Part shown: positions 37,358 to 49,090 of the stretch, in pieces | Numbering within the stretch: position 1 is the stretch's first letter | Layout: each line of letters starts with the position of its first letter | Source of the DNA: Oscheius onirici | Lineage: Eukaryota; Nematoda; Chromadorea; Rhabditida; Rhabditidae | NCBI GenBank assembly: GCA_932521025.1 | Contig: OW051471.1 | Span: 7,564,001-7,628,000 of the forward strand | Length of the DNA stretch: 64,000 nucleotides | Direction of reading: 5' to 3' | Program-made: the position numbers and the translations under genes | The notes under the pieces: model-generated | What the model saw: the letters and a program-made list of their open reading frames with translations, nothing else | Databases searched by the model: none | Told to the model about the DNA's origin: nothing

Positions 37358-40093
37358 TTAAAACAGTTTTCTGTTGGATGACAGTGGATTCACTTTAGGC
37401 GTTGCTGGACATCTACCACTAGCAAAAGCCCAAAGTTCTCGAGAGATTGGATCACATTTAATGATTTTGAGTCCATATTGTCCATTGAGGATACGAACAA
37501 CCTTCAAACCAACCTAAACAGCTTGCTCAAACTTGAAATAAAAATAAATATACTTCAGCGCCAATCGTCAGCCGTTTTCGATTTTTTGGAGAGACTCCAA
37601 TCTGGTCTATATAGCCTGCTGCACGGAGATTGCTCAGAAATCCAGCGTTGATTTGAACAACGATCATATGATCGTTGACCACGGAAAGGATGGTTCCCAT
37701 CACACCGTATTCACGACTGCTATCTTCGTAATAGACACGTTCGAACTCAGCAAAGACATCCAGGTGCCAGAAAGAAGGAATCGTGTAGGCAATGGGCTTC
37801 AGTCCGATAAAGATTCCTGAAAGTTTGACTTGACAAATTTAATTGTTACTCACTCTCTCTTCGGGCCATGTCAGCTCTTAGAGCCCGTTTCTTAAGCACT
37901 ATATCTCCTTCTTCTGGTTTTTCAGTAGTACATCCTTGTATCGTTTCCTCCTGCTCTTCGTGGACATCGAAAATGGTGGGGTATTTGAGGAAGAGCATGT
38001 CGAGCATAGCAGTGCATGTCTCTGGCCTCTTGACCGGCCAGAAGTAATAATCCTCAAAAAGAGCCTCGTATTCGGTACAGTCGGGGAGTTTACGGAGACT
38101 AAGAAGAGTATAGATGGATAGAAGAAATGCTTACTCTTCAAAAATTTCCTTCAAACAGACACCATCCGGACCGCTGCTTCGTGAGTGGATCAAATGAATG
38201 ACAGAGGGAAAGAACATCCTATAACAACAGTCCACTAAATTACTGATTCCCCACCGTAGTCCAGAATTCTCGTTAATCACAAGGTAGTCATCTTGGTACT
38301 TAAAACAATGAGGGTGTTCCAGCACAAAGTTCTTGACGGCCTCAACTGTCTGAACTTTAGGAGCCTGAATAAAAAATTATATTCAAAGTTCGAATCAATT
38401 TACTGAGCGATCAGCATGTTTTTGAAGATGGTCAAAGAGATCGATACACAAAGATCTGCGTCCTAGAACGAGAGCTAATCTGATATGCTGTATTTTGCAA
38501 TTAGGTCGAGAGGTAAGTCTTTTGGTGGAGCCCGTATCTCCTGAACCATACATGCAAAACAAGTTTTTTTTAATTTAAAATTTAAGTCTACTTGAGGCCG
38601 AATTAATAGGCTAAATAAGAGGTCTGGATACCTCAACCCCTGAGTACAGGGCGAGTTCAAAGTTTCGACCAAAACACTTTTTCGTCCATAACTCTTCAGA
38701 GTTGCATCCTACAAAAAAGTTGTCAACTATAATAATTTTTTTCTCGAAAAGACGAACATTTTACTTTTTTGAAAAATGGTTTTTGACTTTGGGATCATGT
38801 CAAAACTGAAGATGTCCGGATGACGCAGTGGGTTTGGAAAATTCACGCTGGAGCGACCAGGATTCGAGTCCGCTGAGAGGAAATCTTTTGTTTTTTAACA
38901 GGAGAATTTTACTGGCCTAAGAATCACCCCTGTAAAATATCAACTTGATTGGTTCGGTAATTTTCTTAAAAATTCAAATTCTATCTCAAAAAATCACCAT
39001 GAGGTGGGGTACATGGTGGAAATTTGGGATTCAAAATCGTTCCCCATCCGAAATTACACAACCAATCGAACTGATATTTTGCATGGGTGATATTTCGCCC
39101 AGTAAAATGCTCCTGTTAAAAAAACAAAAATATTTCCTCTCGGTGGACTCGAACCCTCGAAAGTTGAAAACCATTTTTCAAAAAAGTAAAATGTTCGTCT
39201 TTTCGAGAAAAAAATTATTATAGTTGACAACTTTTTTGTAGGATGCAACTCTGAAGAGTTATGGACGAAAAAGTGTTTTGGTCGAAACTTTGAACTCGCC
39301 CTGTACTCAGGGGTTGAGGTATCCAGACCTCTTATTTAGCCTATTAATTCGGCCTCAAGTAAACTTAAATTTTAAATTAAAAAAAACTTGTTTTGCATGT
39401 ATGGTTCAGGAGATACGGGCTCCACCAAAAGACTTACCTCTCGACCTAATAAAACGTGTCAAAATTAGTTCAACAAACGTACCCAGTGCATTTTACCCTC
39501 TCGTTCTTTTTCCTCTCGTGAGAATATAGGGATTGTGGGATCATCTGCGTTTACGTGCATGGTTCGTCTATATTTTTCGATAAAGAAGTATTGAAAAATT
39601 ATACCGAAGAGGCAGAGGCTTTTGCCACTTCCATGTGTCTTCTTCTCCGTCGCTATCTCTCTCTTTCGATTCTTGCTGAGGCTCCCTAAAACTTCGTTTT
39701 TTTTTTGAAAAGATAGTAAAACTTGCTGAGAATTCACAGTCTCGGGCTTTTCCGTTTTCTCCGTATTTGATTTAACTTCAATCCATCCAGTTGAAGCAGT
39801 AGGTGTGTACTTAATATTATTGGATTCCACTGTAATCTGGGGGTCCTCTTCTACCGCAACATAATCGTCATGAACCACGCTGTCACTTAAACTGTGGTGA
39901 TAAACTGTTTAAAACATTCTAGACACCTGTCTGTGAGATCTGACAGCTCTTCTTGTTTGTCGTCGGTGAGCGATACATCCCTGAACATGACTAACATACA
40001 TAACAAGCAATTTGAATGATTTCAAATATAAAAGCAAGTAACTCACTCAATTTGAGGATTGCTCTCGCTAGACTTGTTCAAGTCATTGGCCAT
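37358..40093 (-). CDS. Unrecognised protein, winged-helix-like repeats and beta-rich C-terminus
   Basis: The start at 40093 (MANDLNKSSESNPQIEDVSL) leads into acidic, Ser/Thr-rich exons (39465-39900). After an intron of about 1 kb that contains the fold-back repeat come LGRRSLCIDLFDHLQKHADR, then two copies of a helix motif: VKNFVLEHPHCFKYQDDYLV (38290-38345) and MLFLKYPTIFDVHEEQEETI (about 37930-37990). This pattern is like winged-helix/LOTUS-type modules. The C-terminal exons give REYGVMGTILSVVNDHMIVV and VGLKVVRILNGQYGLKIIKC, a beta-rich stretch that could be S1/OB-like. Stop TAA is at 37358-37360. Such combinations occur in RNA-binding germline proteins, but I cannot place the family. Confidence 0.6.
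38500..39450. repeat. Fold-back element: ~950-bp palindrome inside an intron
   Basis: Left arm from 38500 (attaggtcgagaggtaag) and right arm ending at 39450 are reverse complements. The outer 285 bp or so (38500-38790 versus 39160-39450) differ at one or two positions. Further in the arms diverge, and the right arm lacks about 70 bp present at 38790-38865. The centre is near 38975. The left arm carries tgacgcagtggg and ggattcgagtcc, which resemble pol III A and B boxes; the right arm keeps only a B-box-like copy. There is no transposase frame. It sits in the long intron of the 37358-40093 gene. Confidence 0.92.
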
Positions 40094-40384
40094 TTTTGGT
40101 CTGAAAGAAAAACGAAGGTCTGACAAACGCTAGTTATATTATTAATTATAAATTCATTATAAATTCAATTAAAAAATTGAATCAAAAAGAAAAACACCAC
40201 TGTTGAATGACGGGCACTTGCACCAAGTTTGAATCTCCCCATGAACATTGCGTACACGGTTATACGTACGTTGGAAAAAAAGAAAGATACGCAGCAAACT
40301 TTGGAATTTGTTGGCCGAGTATCCAATGTTTGCGCTCTAATTGTAAGTGGGTTTCGAAGGGAAGAGCTAAAACCTCACGGTAAT

Positions 40385-40500
40385 CTGGATTTGTAAAACG
40401 TGGATTCTTTGAAGAGAAAGGGTTCTTTGAAGAGTCTTTACAAAAGTCAAATCCTCGTCTTTTACTGCCGAGTTACTGCCGAGTTAGGGATAAAAGTTAC
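40385..40500 (-). repeat. Repeat B fragment
   Basis: Contains acgtggattctttgaagaga and ctttacaaaagtcaaatcct, matching two separated parts of repeat B with the middle missing. It appears to be a deletion derivative next to the fuller copy. Confidence 0.6.
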
Positions 40501-40659
40501 ATAACACCTTTCTGTGGGTGAGAATCCAGATCGGTTGACTGGGGAAAGGATCAGAAGTAAAAAAGAAAACACAATGAAAAAAGGCGCCGACAGGCGGCGA
40601 AGCCGGCTGGTTGGCTAAATATTGTTCACTAGCTCACTTTGAGGAAGTGGGTCAAACTT

Positions 40660-41165
40660 GTTGGATGCTTCTCTTCGATGTTACAATAAGGTTAAGCAGA
40701 CAATAAAAGAATGATCCTCTGAGAAAAGACGAGGATTTGACTTTTGTAAGAGCAATAAGAAACGTCTGGGCTTATACTAGTTTATTATATACAGTCTACA
40801 TGACAGAGAGTGAGATTAGAGTCGAGGCTGTCGTTGGTCTCTCCTTGAGTCTCCTCTCCGGCCCTTCTTATAGTCGGTCATGACTCAGCTCTGAAACATA
40901 TGTTGTCATGACTATTTCGGACAAGACTCTCTCGGGTCGAGACGACCAAGTCTCAGACCCTTACAGAGCTATTGTTCCCTTTTTGTCCAGTTGCGTAGTT
41001 CAGACAAGTTATTGTTCTCTTTTTGTCCGGTTGAATTTAACAAAACAACGGCAAAGACAAATACCTTTCTCTTCAAAGAATCCATTTTTTCACAAATCCA
41101 GATTGTTCCCTTTTTGTCAAAATTCATAGAATTTACGAATAGTGATTCCCCCATACACTAGCAAA
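40660..41165 (+). repeat. Repeat B copy with nested insertion
   Basis: Matches the reverse complement of 18825-19120 in two halves, 40660-40771 and 40967-41165. Between them lie about 195 bp absent from the other copies. The insertion is flanked by agagcaat and agagctat, a near-identical 8-bp pair that could be a target-site duplication. This is a non-autonomous element interrupted by a second one. Confidence 0.72.
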
Positions 41166-41299
41166 AAGTGTGGAGGATCGGTCGCTGTCCGGCCATTTTG
41201 GCACGGGACGAGAGGATAATTTCATGGATCTGGCAAAGCAGAAAACTTCTATGCTCTCTTGTACCTAATAGTACCGCGCTTTGCCTTTACAGACTATAC

Positions 41300-41470
41300 A
41301 GGGCGGCGGACAGGGGACGTTTTGGAAACAGAACATTTCGGCTAACTTTTTTGTTCTTCGACCAAATTTCTTGAAAATATGTTTCTAAAGGTAACGTTTT
41401 ACGCTGAATCCGATGGAATTGGTCCCGAAACCGGAAAATGCTTCTGGCGTGCTGCGCGCGATTTTAGGCT
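41300..41470 (-). repeat. Dispersed repeat A, copy 2
   Basis: Reverse complement of 17951-18135 with scattered mismatches. It covers an open frame that might be mistaken for the first exon of orc-5. Confidence 0.7.
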
Positions 41471-41729
41471 CTATGCGTTGGGAGGCAAAGCCAAATCGAT
41501 CCCTCTTCTTTTTGAACAGGTACCATCCAACATGTTCAAACCAAATTTACAACTTTTCCAGTTTTTTTCATGCCTATTTATTTGTTTTCTCTCGATTTAT
41601 TTCACAGGAAAACACGCTGAAAAGTATTTGCGCTCAAATCACAATAGCGGGAAGAGATTGCCATTCAACTGTTGATTTTTATCTTTTTTTTCCTCTTCTC
41701 CATTGTTTACACATTTTATTGCAGATTCT

Positions 41730-43317
41730 ATGGAAAAGTTTATAAACGTTCTTCTAAACCCGAGCAAAACAATCCGTCATGTTCATTGCTGTGCATCTGC
41801 TGAATCAGGTATGTTCTTCTTTTTACCGACCCCATTTTATTGTTTCAGGCAAGCATTTTCGTCTGAAAAAGGGAATTTTGGATCTGAACAAACATAAAGG
41901 CGGAAAAGATTGTCTAGTAAGTTGCTTTCATCGCTTTTCAAAAACAATTGCAGGTTGTGGCAGCAACATGTAAATACGCGACTTCATTAACTCTCCTGCT
42001 ACAGGATCTTGGCGACGGAATCGCGAAAAAGGATGCATGTAAAAATATCGACACTTTCATGGACAGTTTGATGACAGCAGCAATGAATCAGGAAAGGAAA
42101 CGCGTCATTTTGGCCGTTTTTGCCAGTGAATCTCTGCACAACATCGGTGTCACTGCATTGACAGCCTTCCTATCTATTCCTTCGGCTGTAAGTAGCGTTT
42201 TTCCTTGATAAAGCGACGTTTCAGAATTCTGATTTCCGAATTTTAACGGTTAGCGATACTCCATGGGGATTTTCCGAACATACAGAGGCCGCTGGAGGAT
42301 GTCGACCTGTAGAAGTGATGCTATACGATTCGGCGGGTATGTTTGTGTTAAAAACAGCTTTCTTATTCTTGTTTTTTTTTACAGAAAGTATAGTCAAACA
42401 ACTCGTGGCGACGGTTGTCGAGCAAACAGGTCTTGACGAAGTTTTGGTGAATCTCGTAGTTCAGTCAGTTTCTGAGCATATTCTCGACGCTCGTCTAATT
42501 TCCAAAATTGTAAGACTTATTTTTTTTCATCAATAATGTCTTCGTTTACAGTGCCTTGAAGCACATCGACTCGCAGAAAACAGTGGATCGGAGAAAGAAC
42601 GAATTGCTGTTATCACAAGAGAAGTGCGTCAAATTATGGTGAGTTTCGGTGTTTCCTCAAACATTTCGTTTTTATAGAATGAACTAGAAGCCCGAGTTGT
42701 TCTCAAGCACAATATTAACAATAAAGAAGACGATTTTCTGGAGATGCCTGTGCTTGATCAGTAATTTTGCGTATTTTTTTCTTTTTATGAGGTTTTCTCC
42801 AGACTCCTTCTACTGGCATCCTTCTGTGCGACACACAACAGCTCAACTAGCGACAAACGTTTCTTCGTCAAGCATCACGGCAAAGAAAAACGGAATGAGA
42901 ATCGGGAACGAGCAGTAGAGTTAGCAGCCGAGCAAAAAGAGGTTTTTCTTGTTTTTTTTCTCTCTCGAATATTTGCCTTTTCAGAATGGTCCAAAAGCGG
43001 CTGATGTACAGCGGATAACATTCATTTTCCAAGTATTCCAGCAACAGATACAGCAGGACTTTGAGAAGAATAAAAAGACAAAAATTGGAGTTTTCGACCC
43101 GCTGCCCCAGTTGGCCAGTCTTGAAAATACTTCGCAGGCTTCACGTTCCTCCAGCTACGCCAACATTGATCAGCCGAAAATTAAATGTATGATTTCGAAT
43201 GAAACCGCAAAGAAAATTGCCAGGCAAGCATATTTTTCTTTTGTATTTCACAATCTTTTCAGACATTTCGGACTCGATTTGAAAGATTTCCTCGAACGAC
43301 AGGTAGCAACTATGTGA
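41730..43317 (+). CDS. orc-5: Origin recognition complex subunit 5
   Basis: About nine exons. The best anchor is the C-terminus: a TSDKRFFVKHHGKEKRN-type motif (42845-42890), then QRITFIFQVFQQQIQQDF, and CMISNETAKKIARHFGLDLK before TGA at 43315; these follow ORC5. Upstream, RILTVSDTPWGF corresponds to the AAA+ sensor-1 strand. The Walker B equivalent reads VILAVFASESL, without the acidic pair, and the P-loop region reads ASAESGKHF, without the S/T after GK. ORC5 is part of the replication-origin loading complex. The 5' end is uncertain: at least one earlier exon (about 41590-41655) may belong, and I give the first in-frame ATG of the next exon. Confidence 0.85.
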
Positions 43318-43849
43318 TCCCCTCCCTTGTACTTTGCCCAGTTTATACATAAAACCATCGAATTAGAAATGGATGAAGACAATCTAATATGAATAGAAAT
43401 GTCCAGCTGTGAGGGGGATCGATCAAAGGGCAGGCGAGAGAGTCGCCGGCTCTGTGAATTGAGAAGGGAGACGGCAGAGACAGCTGTTCCCTTCCGAGGT
43501 TAGATGACGGCAGCTCTCTTCTGGTGTTTGCTACTTCTTCAAATTTCAAGCCTTTTTAAATTTATCGAAAAAATGATGTCTGGTTTTTTGTGCCCTTCAA
43601 AAAGTTCACTTTTGTAAACGGTATTACTTATCAGAACAAAACATCACTGAATCATTTCACCAGAAACAGCTTCTTTTCTATTTTTGTACGTTTGTTCCCT
43701 CAGTGGTTTCGCCACAACCTTGAATATTCTGCGGATTTTTTTTTCTTTCAATTTCTTTCAACCTAAAAACTGCCGTAAAAACTTGTTATTTGTTCCAGAT
43801 TGCTCTCTCTCCTCTCTAACTGTCTGTTCATTGACGTCGAACCTCATGT
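43318..43849. other. Intergenic between orc-5 and unc-24
   Basis: About 530 bp, same-strand neighbours. No exon or repeat recognised. Pyrimidine-rich sequence near 43780-43815 precedes the unc-24 start. Confidence 0.5.
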
Positions 43850-45459
43850 ATGTGGTCTTCCGTGCGTTATTCCGCCCTTCCAACTAGCGATATCCACGAA
43901 GAAGAAATGGAAGAACGGTCTCATCCGATGGAATTCGGAATGCCCGAGGGCACTTTCACCAGTGCATTTACCTACGCCAACTATAACGATCTAGACAAAA
44001 TGGGCTATGAAGCTCCAAAGCGGTGAGTTAGAGATAACAGCATTGTTTTATAGATGGTTCCAGATACGGACAGATAACGGGTAATAGGTTCGGTGCCTTC
44101 ACCTATTCGATCCAAAACAATGAAGATGAAGTGGAGGTGAAACCGATGAGCACGGTCGAACTCCTCATCTACGGATTCAGCATTCTTCTGGTCGCTTTCA
44201 CCCTCCCTTTTTCTCTACTCTTCACACTCAAGGTAGATTATGGCCCCCTGGGTTTAATAGACCGGTTTAGTTTATAAACAACTCTGAAAAACTGGTAGTT
44301 ATGCGGATGGGAAGAGCTCAAAAGACCCGAGGTCCAGGCCCGACATTCGTTCTGCCATGCATAGACTCGACGCATCGAATAAGTACATCAGTTACCGCCT
44401 TCAATGTTCCTCCTCTTCAAGTAGGCGTCTTATTTTTTGTGAGAAAGGAAAGTACATTTAGGTGATAACATCTGACAGAGGACTAGTAGAGTTGGGAGCC
44501 ACTGTTTTCCTCAAAATAAGGAATCCAATCACGGCGGTCTGTGGTCTACAGGATAGAAACAATTCCACTAGGACTCTGGCAGGAACGATGCTGTATCGAT
44601 ATATCAACAAGAAAAGAATCTGTGAGCTCACCAATCCTCAAGACAGAAGGATTTTGGCCGCCACTTTCAAGGTACAGAATCAATAATAGCATCTAGCAAG
44701 TATCCTAGGATGAATTGGGCGGATTCACTGGACAGTATGGAATAGAAGTTACTGATGTGGAAGTTTCTGACATCAAGGTCATCAAAGACGGAGAGAATAT
44801 GGGCATGGCTGCTTTGAACTCGGTGGCAAACTCGGAAACCGGCAAACAGTTGTGGGATGTAAGTTGAAACATTTTTAAATATTACTGACTACTAAAACGG
44901 TGACGGGCCAAACGCCCCAATATCCTGAACCACTTTACCAAAAATAGCATTGTTTTCCAGTTGATAAGTCCCCACGTAGAAGATTACACGAAATTTGCGG
45001 CTGAGCAAGATAGAGTATCTGAAAGTGCGGGTCCATCGACATCCAACACAATGACCACGATTCCTGAAGAGAGTAGCTTTGATTCTGTGCCTCTGTTCGA
45101 TGTCGACCAGCTTCTGATGACCGTCAATTTAGCAATAGACGACGTCTTGACAAGATCGGTCGGAAGAGTTTTTCAGGTATTCAGTACTTCTTCTGTTAAA
45201 AACTCTTCTCTAGATCACTTGCCCTGGCCTCGACCCAATCTATGTCGACTTGAAGCATTCTCCCGGACTCGCAGGCAAAGGGGTTGCTCCAAATCCCGAC
45301 GTTGTTTTTGAGAGTTCTCAGCAGGTTTTCTACGATCTGCTCACAAAAAAGCTCTCCCCAGTCAACGCTTACATGAACGGCAGTTTGAAGGTCAAAGGAC
45401 AGATCCAAGATGCCATGTCTCTCAAGTACCTTGCCGAAAGGGTCTCTCAGCTTTTGTAA
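43850..45459 (+). CDS. unc-24: UNC-24, stomatin-like protein with SCP2 domain
   Basis: The start MWSSVRYSALPTSD is at 43850. A membrane hairpin, VELLIYGFSILLVAFTLPFS, is followed by KLVVMRMGRAQKTRGPGPTF and FVLPCIDSTHR, the stomatin/prohibitin domain, continuing through VITSDRGLVELGATVFLKI and QYGIEVTDVEVSDIKVIKDG. The last two exons (about 45080-45459) give FQITCPGLDPIYVDLKHSPG and KLSPVNAYMNGSLKVKGQIQ, an SCP-2 sterol-carrier fold. Stomatin plus SCP-2 is the STOML1/UNC-24 architecture. UNC-24 helps place MEC-2 and UNC-1 in membrane domains and affects mechanosensation, locomotion and anaesthetic response. C. elegans unc-24 is on chromosome IV, consistent with the neighbours. Confidence 0.95.
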
Positions 45460-45510
45460 TTTCTGATCTCAGATGGTGCTACAGGCAATAAACTGCCTCA
45501 TTCAAAATAT

Positions 45511-46645
45511 TCATTTCCAAGCGTTTTCAATCTGTTGAAAGTGGATGTCACTCATCTGTTGTTGACTTATTTCGGGAGTTCGGGATCCTCTTCTGATCGG
45601 TATCAGTTTGTCTCTCCACGTCTCAAAACTGTATATGATTGTGATGTTGATCAACAGAGGAAATCTGAAGAATAGTTTTGAAGAACTCTTTTCTTACCCT
45701 GAGAAACAAAGCTGCAAGATCATAGCCACTCGTGCCTGTATCACTGGATCTTCTTCCAAAGTCATGACCAGTGAGAACATACAACAACTTACGATGACAA
45801 TTACTATTGTCGTCACTATTTTTGTTCGAATCAACTGAAAATTGGTGTGTTCTAAACATGAAATAACTCACTCTCAGTATTTTCCAGTTTTCCGCATGTT
45901 GAAACTTCCTGCTCAACGTATAGCCTACTTTAGAAGCCAGCAACTTATCCATCTTCTTGTTAGTAAACCGAATTCGAAATGCTATCTACAACCATTGGTA
46001 TTAAGTTTGAAATTTAACTTTCCACAATACTGACGACTTGCAGTATCAAGGCTGGAACAACACAGGGAAAATATGACCGGATGTCGTAGAAAGTGAGTAG
46101 AGTCATGAAGAAAGAAGAGGACAGGATCACGACTATCAGAATGGTCGAGATCCACAGCCTCTTTTGCTTTTCATAGTCTCCAATGAGACACGAGGCAAAG
46201 AGACGTTCACACAACATGGCCGGGATCTTGACAGCGTGGGTCATGAGGAACCAGCCTTGAATGAAACCACAGTAAAGAAGAGGACTGTCGTGGGAGAGGT
46301 CTCCTGAAACATTGAAATTAGCTTCTCTGCTAATGAATGAAAAACCGTACCAGTGAAAGTGAAAATTCTTCGCTCGACCATGATCAGAATGACTCTTGCT
46401 GTGGCGAAGGGGAAATACAGTATTTCGTAGAGGTTCAGAATAGTGATCAAGTTGCAATGAGCAGCTCTTATAGTACAGCCGAAATAGATTGTGACTAGAG
46501 ATGAGGCGGAAGTGAGCAAAATGAGAAGCAATTCCAAACCATGACAGACGTTCACAAACAAATGATGATTATCATCAAACAAAGCTGTGGTGTTGGTCAG
46601 GAAAATGGCCCGCACGGTGCCGTCTGGATATGTGTGACGATCCAT
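45511..46645 (-). CDS. Serpentine chemoreceptor, Sre-like
   Basis: The start at 46645 gives MDRHTYPDGTVRAIFLTN and a first helix near LLLILLTSASSLVTIYFG, then CNLITILNLYEILYFPFA. The next exon gives VKIPAMLCERLFASCLIGDY and EKQKRLW, the ER-x-x-A-x-x-x-x-x-DYEK pattern of Sre receptors. Later exons give YTLSRKFQHAENWKILR, a helix with TTIVIVIVSCCMFSLVM, and a final helix with PLLINITIIYSFETWRDKL. The frame closes at TGA 45511-45513 using introns of 33-45 nt. No lesion needed. It is convergent with unc-24, with only 51 bp between stops. Confidence 0.85.
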
Positions 46646-47422
46646 CTAAATTCCTATCAGCATATGCGACAAACAAGGCGAAAGAGTCTGGGGAGGACTA
46701 TTAGAAAGAACTGCCGATAAATTATACACTAGCCAAGAGGATAATGAGATGTCGATATTGTGTTTGTCGAAAGAATGTTTTTAAGTACTGAGGGTATGAA
46801 AACTAGGAGGAAATCCGTCAGATATTCCAGTGGTAACAACAGCTGCGGCAAAATAATGGAATTGGACAAATGAGGAACTGAATATGGACGAAGTGTTGAA
46901 CTTTTTAGTCTAATTATCATTTTCATGTTTCTGGGTCTATCTTTTCACTGGTCAACATTTTTGGTTGTGTTGCTGAATGCAGGATCTTATCCTTTAATTG
47001 GTATAGTTGTATCCGGAAAAAAACATTTTCTAAATTTGTTCGGTGATAAGAGACTAGACTTCTGAACGGTCTCACAAATGCATGACTGGACGATAAATTG
47101 AGTTAGTAGATCATCAGACGCTGACAAACTTGCTCTGACGGAGTTCAAAACACTGATTCAAAGACTATTAGAGGCTACAATGAGTTGTGGTAGGAGTGTT
47201 ATCTAAATTTAAGTGCATTTCACCAGTTTTACCTATTTATAATTAGGTACAACTGTGGGGTAAAAACAAGGCTGAACAATTTGATCTTTGCGCACTTGTG
47301 GATTTATCAGACAATGTTTTGGCGACTAATTTCTCTGGACAAGTTTTTTTAACGGCTGATGCTCGACGAAATAATTGTTCCTTGTTTACATTCGTATGAT
47401 AAAATCTTTTTATATTGCACAA
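46646..47422. other. Intergenic, nothing recognised
   Basis: AT-rich interval between the Sre-like start and the stop of the oxidoreductase. No coding or repeat evidence. Confidence 0.5.
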
Positions 47423-49090
47423 TCAATAATCGAAAACAGTAACATATTCGGGAACAGTACTGATCACAGTGTTTTCTGCCAACGACTTGGCCAGTCCAAT
47501 TGAGAACGCCGCCAAAAACTTTTGGAAGTTTTCCGCTTCAGCTTCTCTTGAGAAATCGGGAATATCTTTGCATACGTCTCCGTTGGCTTCTTCCAAAGAC
47601 CTCTTGCCCATAAGAGCCATTTGAGCGATCGAAGCCATGAGAGTCAGTCCGAAGTCGTTCTGATCGAAGCGGTCAGCCACTGATCCACGAGCTGTTCCTT
47701 CGAGAATCTTCTTTGGAAGATCGGGCTCAGCTGCGATTGGTCTTGCCAATCCGATTCCGTCTGTCGAGCCTTCCTTGATAGCGTTGACCATGGCTCCAGC
47801 TGTTCTAAATCCTCCTGTCACATAAACAATAGTGTTCTTGAAAATGGAACGAAGCTGAAAAGAAGGTTCTAAATTTATGATAGAGTCTTCTTACTCCATC
47901 AGAGAATTCGAGGAAGAAAGCCTCGCGCTGCTTGGTAGATTCTCGAGTGTGATGGAACACCAGTCTTTCGTAATTTCCACCGCTAAGCTCGATAAAGTCG
48001 AAACCTTTGTCCTGGAACATAAAGTTTTGCTTGGAAATGTGTAGTAAATGACTGAAAGTCAAATTTTGTAGTTTTAAGAGTTAACAAATTCTTTAACTAA
48101 CCTCAATGATCTGGGACATAATCTTAGCATCGTCTAGACTAGCCTCGTCGTTCTGGAAGTCGAACGAATTGAATTTCAGTCCAACCAAAAAGCCAGTATC
48201 TTTCGGAATTTCTTTTCTGCAATAAGACATTTCACATTGGTCCTACTAAATTCTACCTGATGCCGTCATAAACCTCCGCAACGAGAGTGAACCTTTTCTC
48301 GGCGCTTCCGCCGTACCTATCGGTTCTCTTGTTTATACTCGGATCGGTGAATTGGGAGAGGAGATAGCCATGAGCTCCGTGAAGTTGCACGCCATCAAAT
48401 CCTAAAAAGTTCTTTCAGAAACAGTACACGAATGTGTTACCAGTCTCGTAGGCCACTTTTGAAGCGTAAACAAACTTGTCGATAACATCTTCTTTGATCT
48501 TCTCCAGAGGAATTGGGGTTGGCTTGGCAAAGACACCAATGTTACTGTTCTTTATCTGTCCATCAGAAGACGACCAGGGGTTGGGGTTGATGGCAGCCGG
48601 AGTCTGACGGCCACCCTAAAAATATTCTTCAGTCGGTTGGAAACAACTATTGACTTATTTAGTGACCTACATGAGAAATTTGAAGAACTCCCAATGATCC
48701 CTTGGCCTTCATAACTTTCGACAATCGCTTGAGCTGTTCTCTCAGCTGTTCTCCGTCGTTCTCCTTGCAAATAATAACGTTTCCGGCAGCCTCCAAGTGG
48801 TTCTAGATTGGTCACTGTTGCCATTGTCAAATGATCTAACTAACCGGGTCGACCATCACATTTCCACTGAGAATCACACCAAAATCTCCATGTCCCCACT
48901 TGTCGTAAATGTTGATCAGTCTCTCCGTTGGGATCCCTCGCTTGCTGACATCATTATCCCAAGTCGAGACTTTTTCGGTCATTGCAGCTTTCAAGAAAAC
49001 GTTCTTCGCAGTTCTTCCATTAGGAAAGACGAGTCTTTTGCCGAGAATAGAAGTGTCAACAGCCTCACCAGGAAGACGAGCAGAAACCAT
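47423..49090 (-). CDS. NADH:flavin oxidoreductase, old-yellow-enzyme type
   Basis: Seven or so exons give a complete FMN barrel. [20 protein letters not shown] starts the family core (about 48970-49045). SLGVLQISH leads to a catalytic-loop region. [18 protein letters not shown] (48370-48430) is the signature with the HG-AHGYL substrate-binding residues. [12 protein letters not shown] follows, and [20 protein letters not shown] with [15 protein letters not shown] forms the FMN phosphate-binding end. The N-terminus [14 protein letters not shown] starts at 49090. Such enzymes reduce enones or similar compounds with NAD(P)H. Nematodes have several paralogues and the physiological substrate is unknown. 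Confidence 0.92.

Noticed and set aside
38475..39529. Two near-identical 60-residue proteins in opposite orientation
   Set aside because: They are translations of the two arms of the fold-back repeat, not genes.
41393..41520. First exon of orc-5
   Set aside because: The open frame coincides with dispersed repeat A and does not join in frame to the next ORC5 exon.
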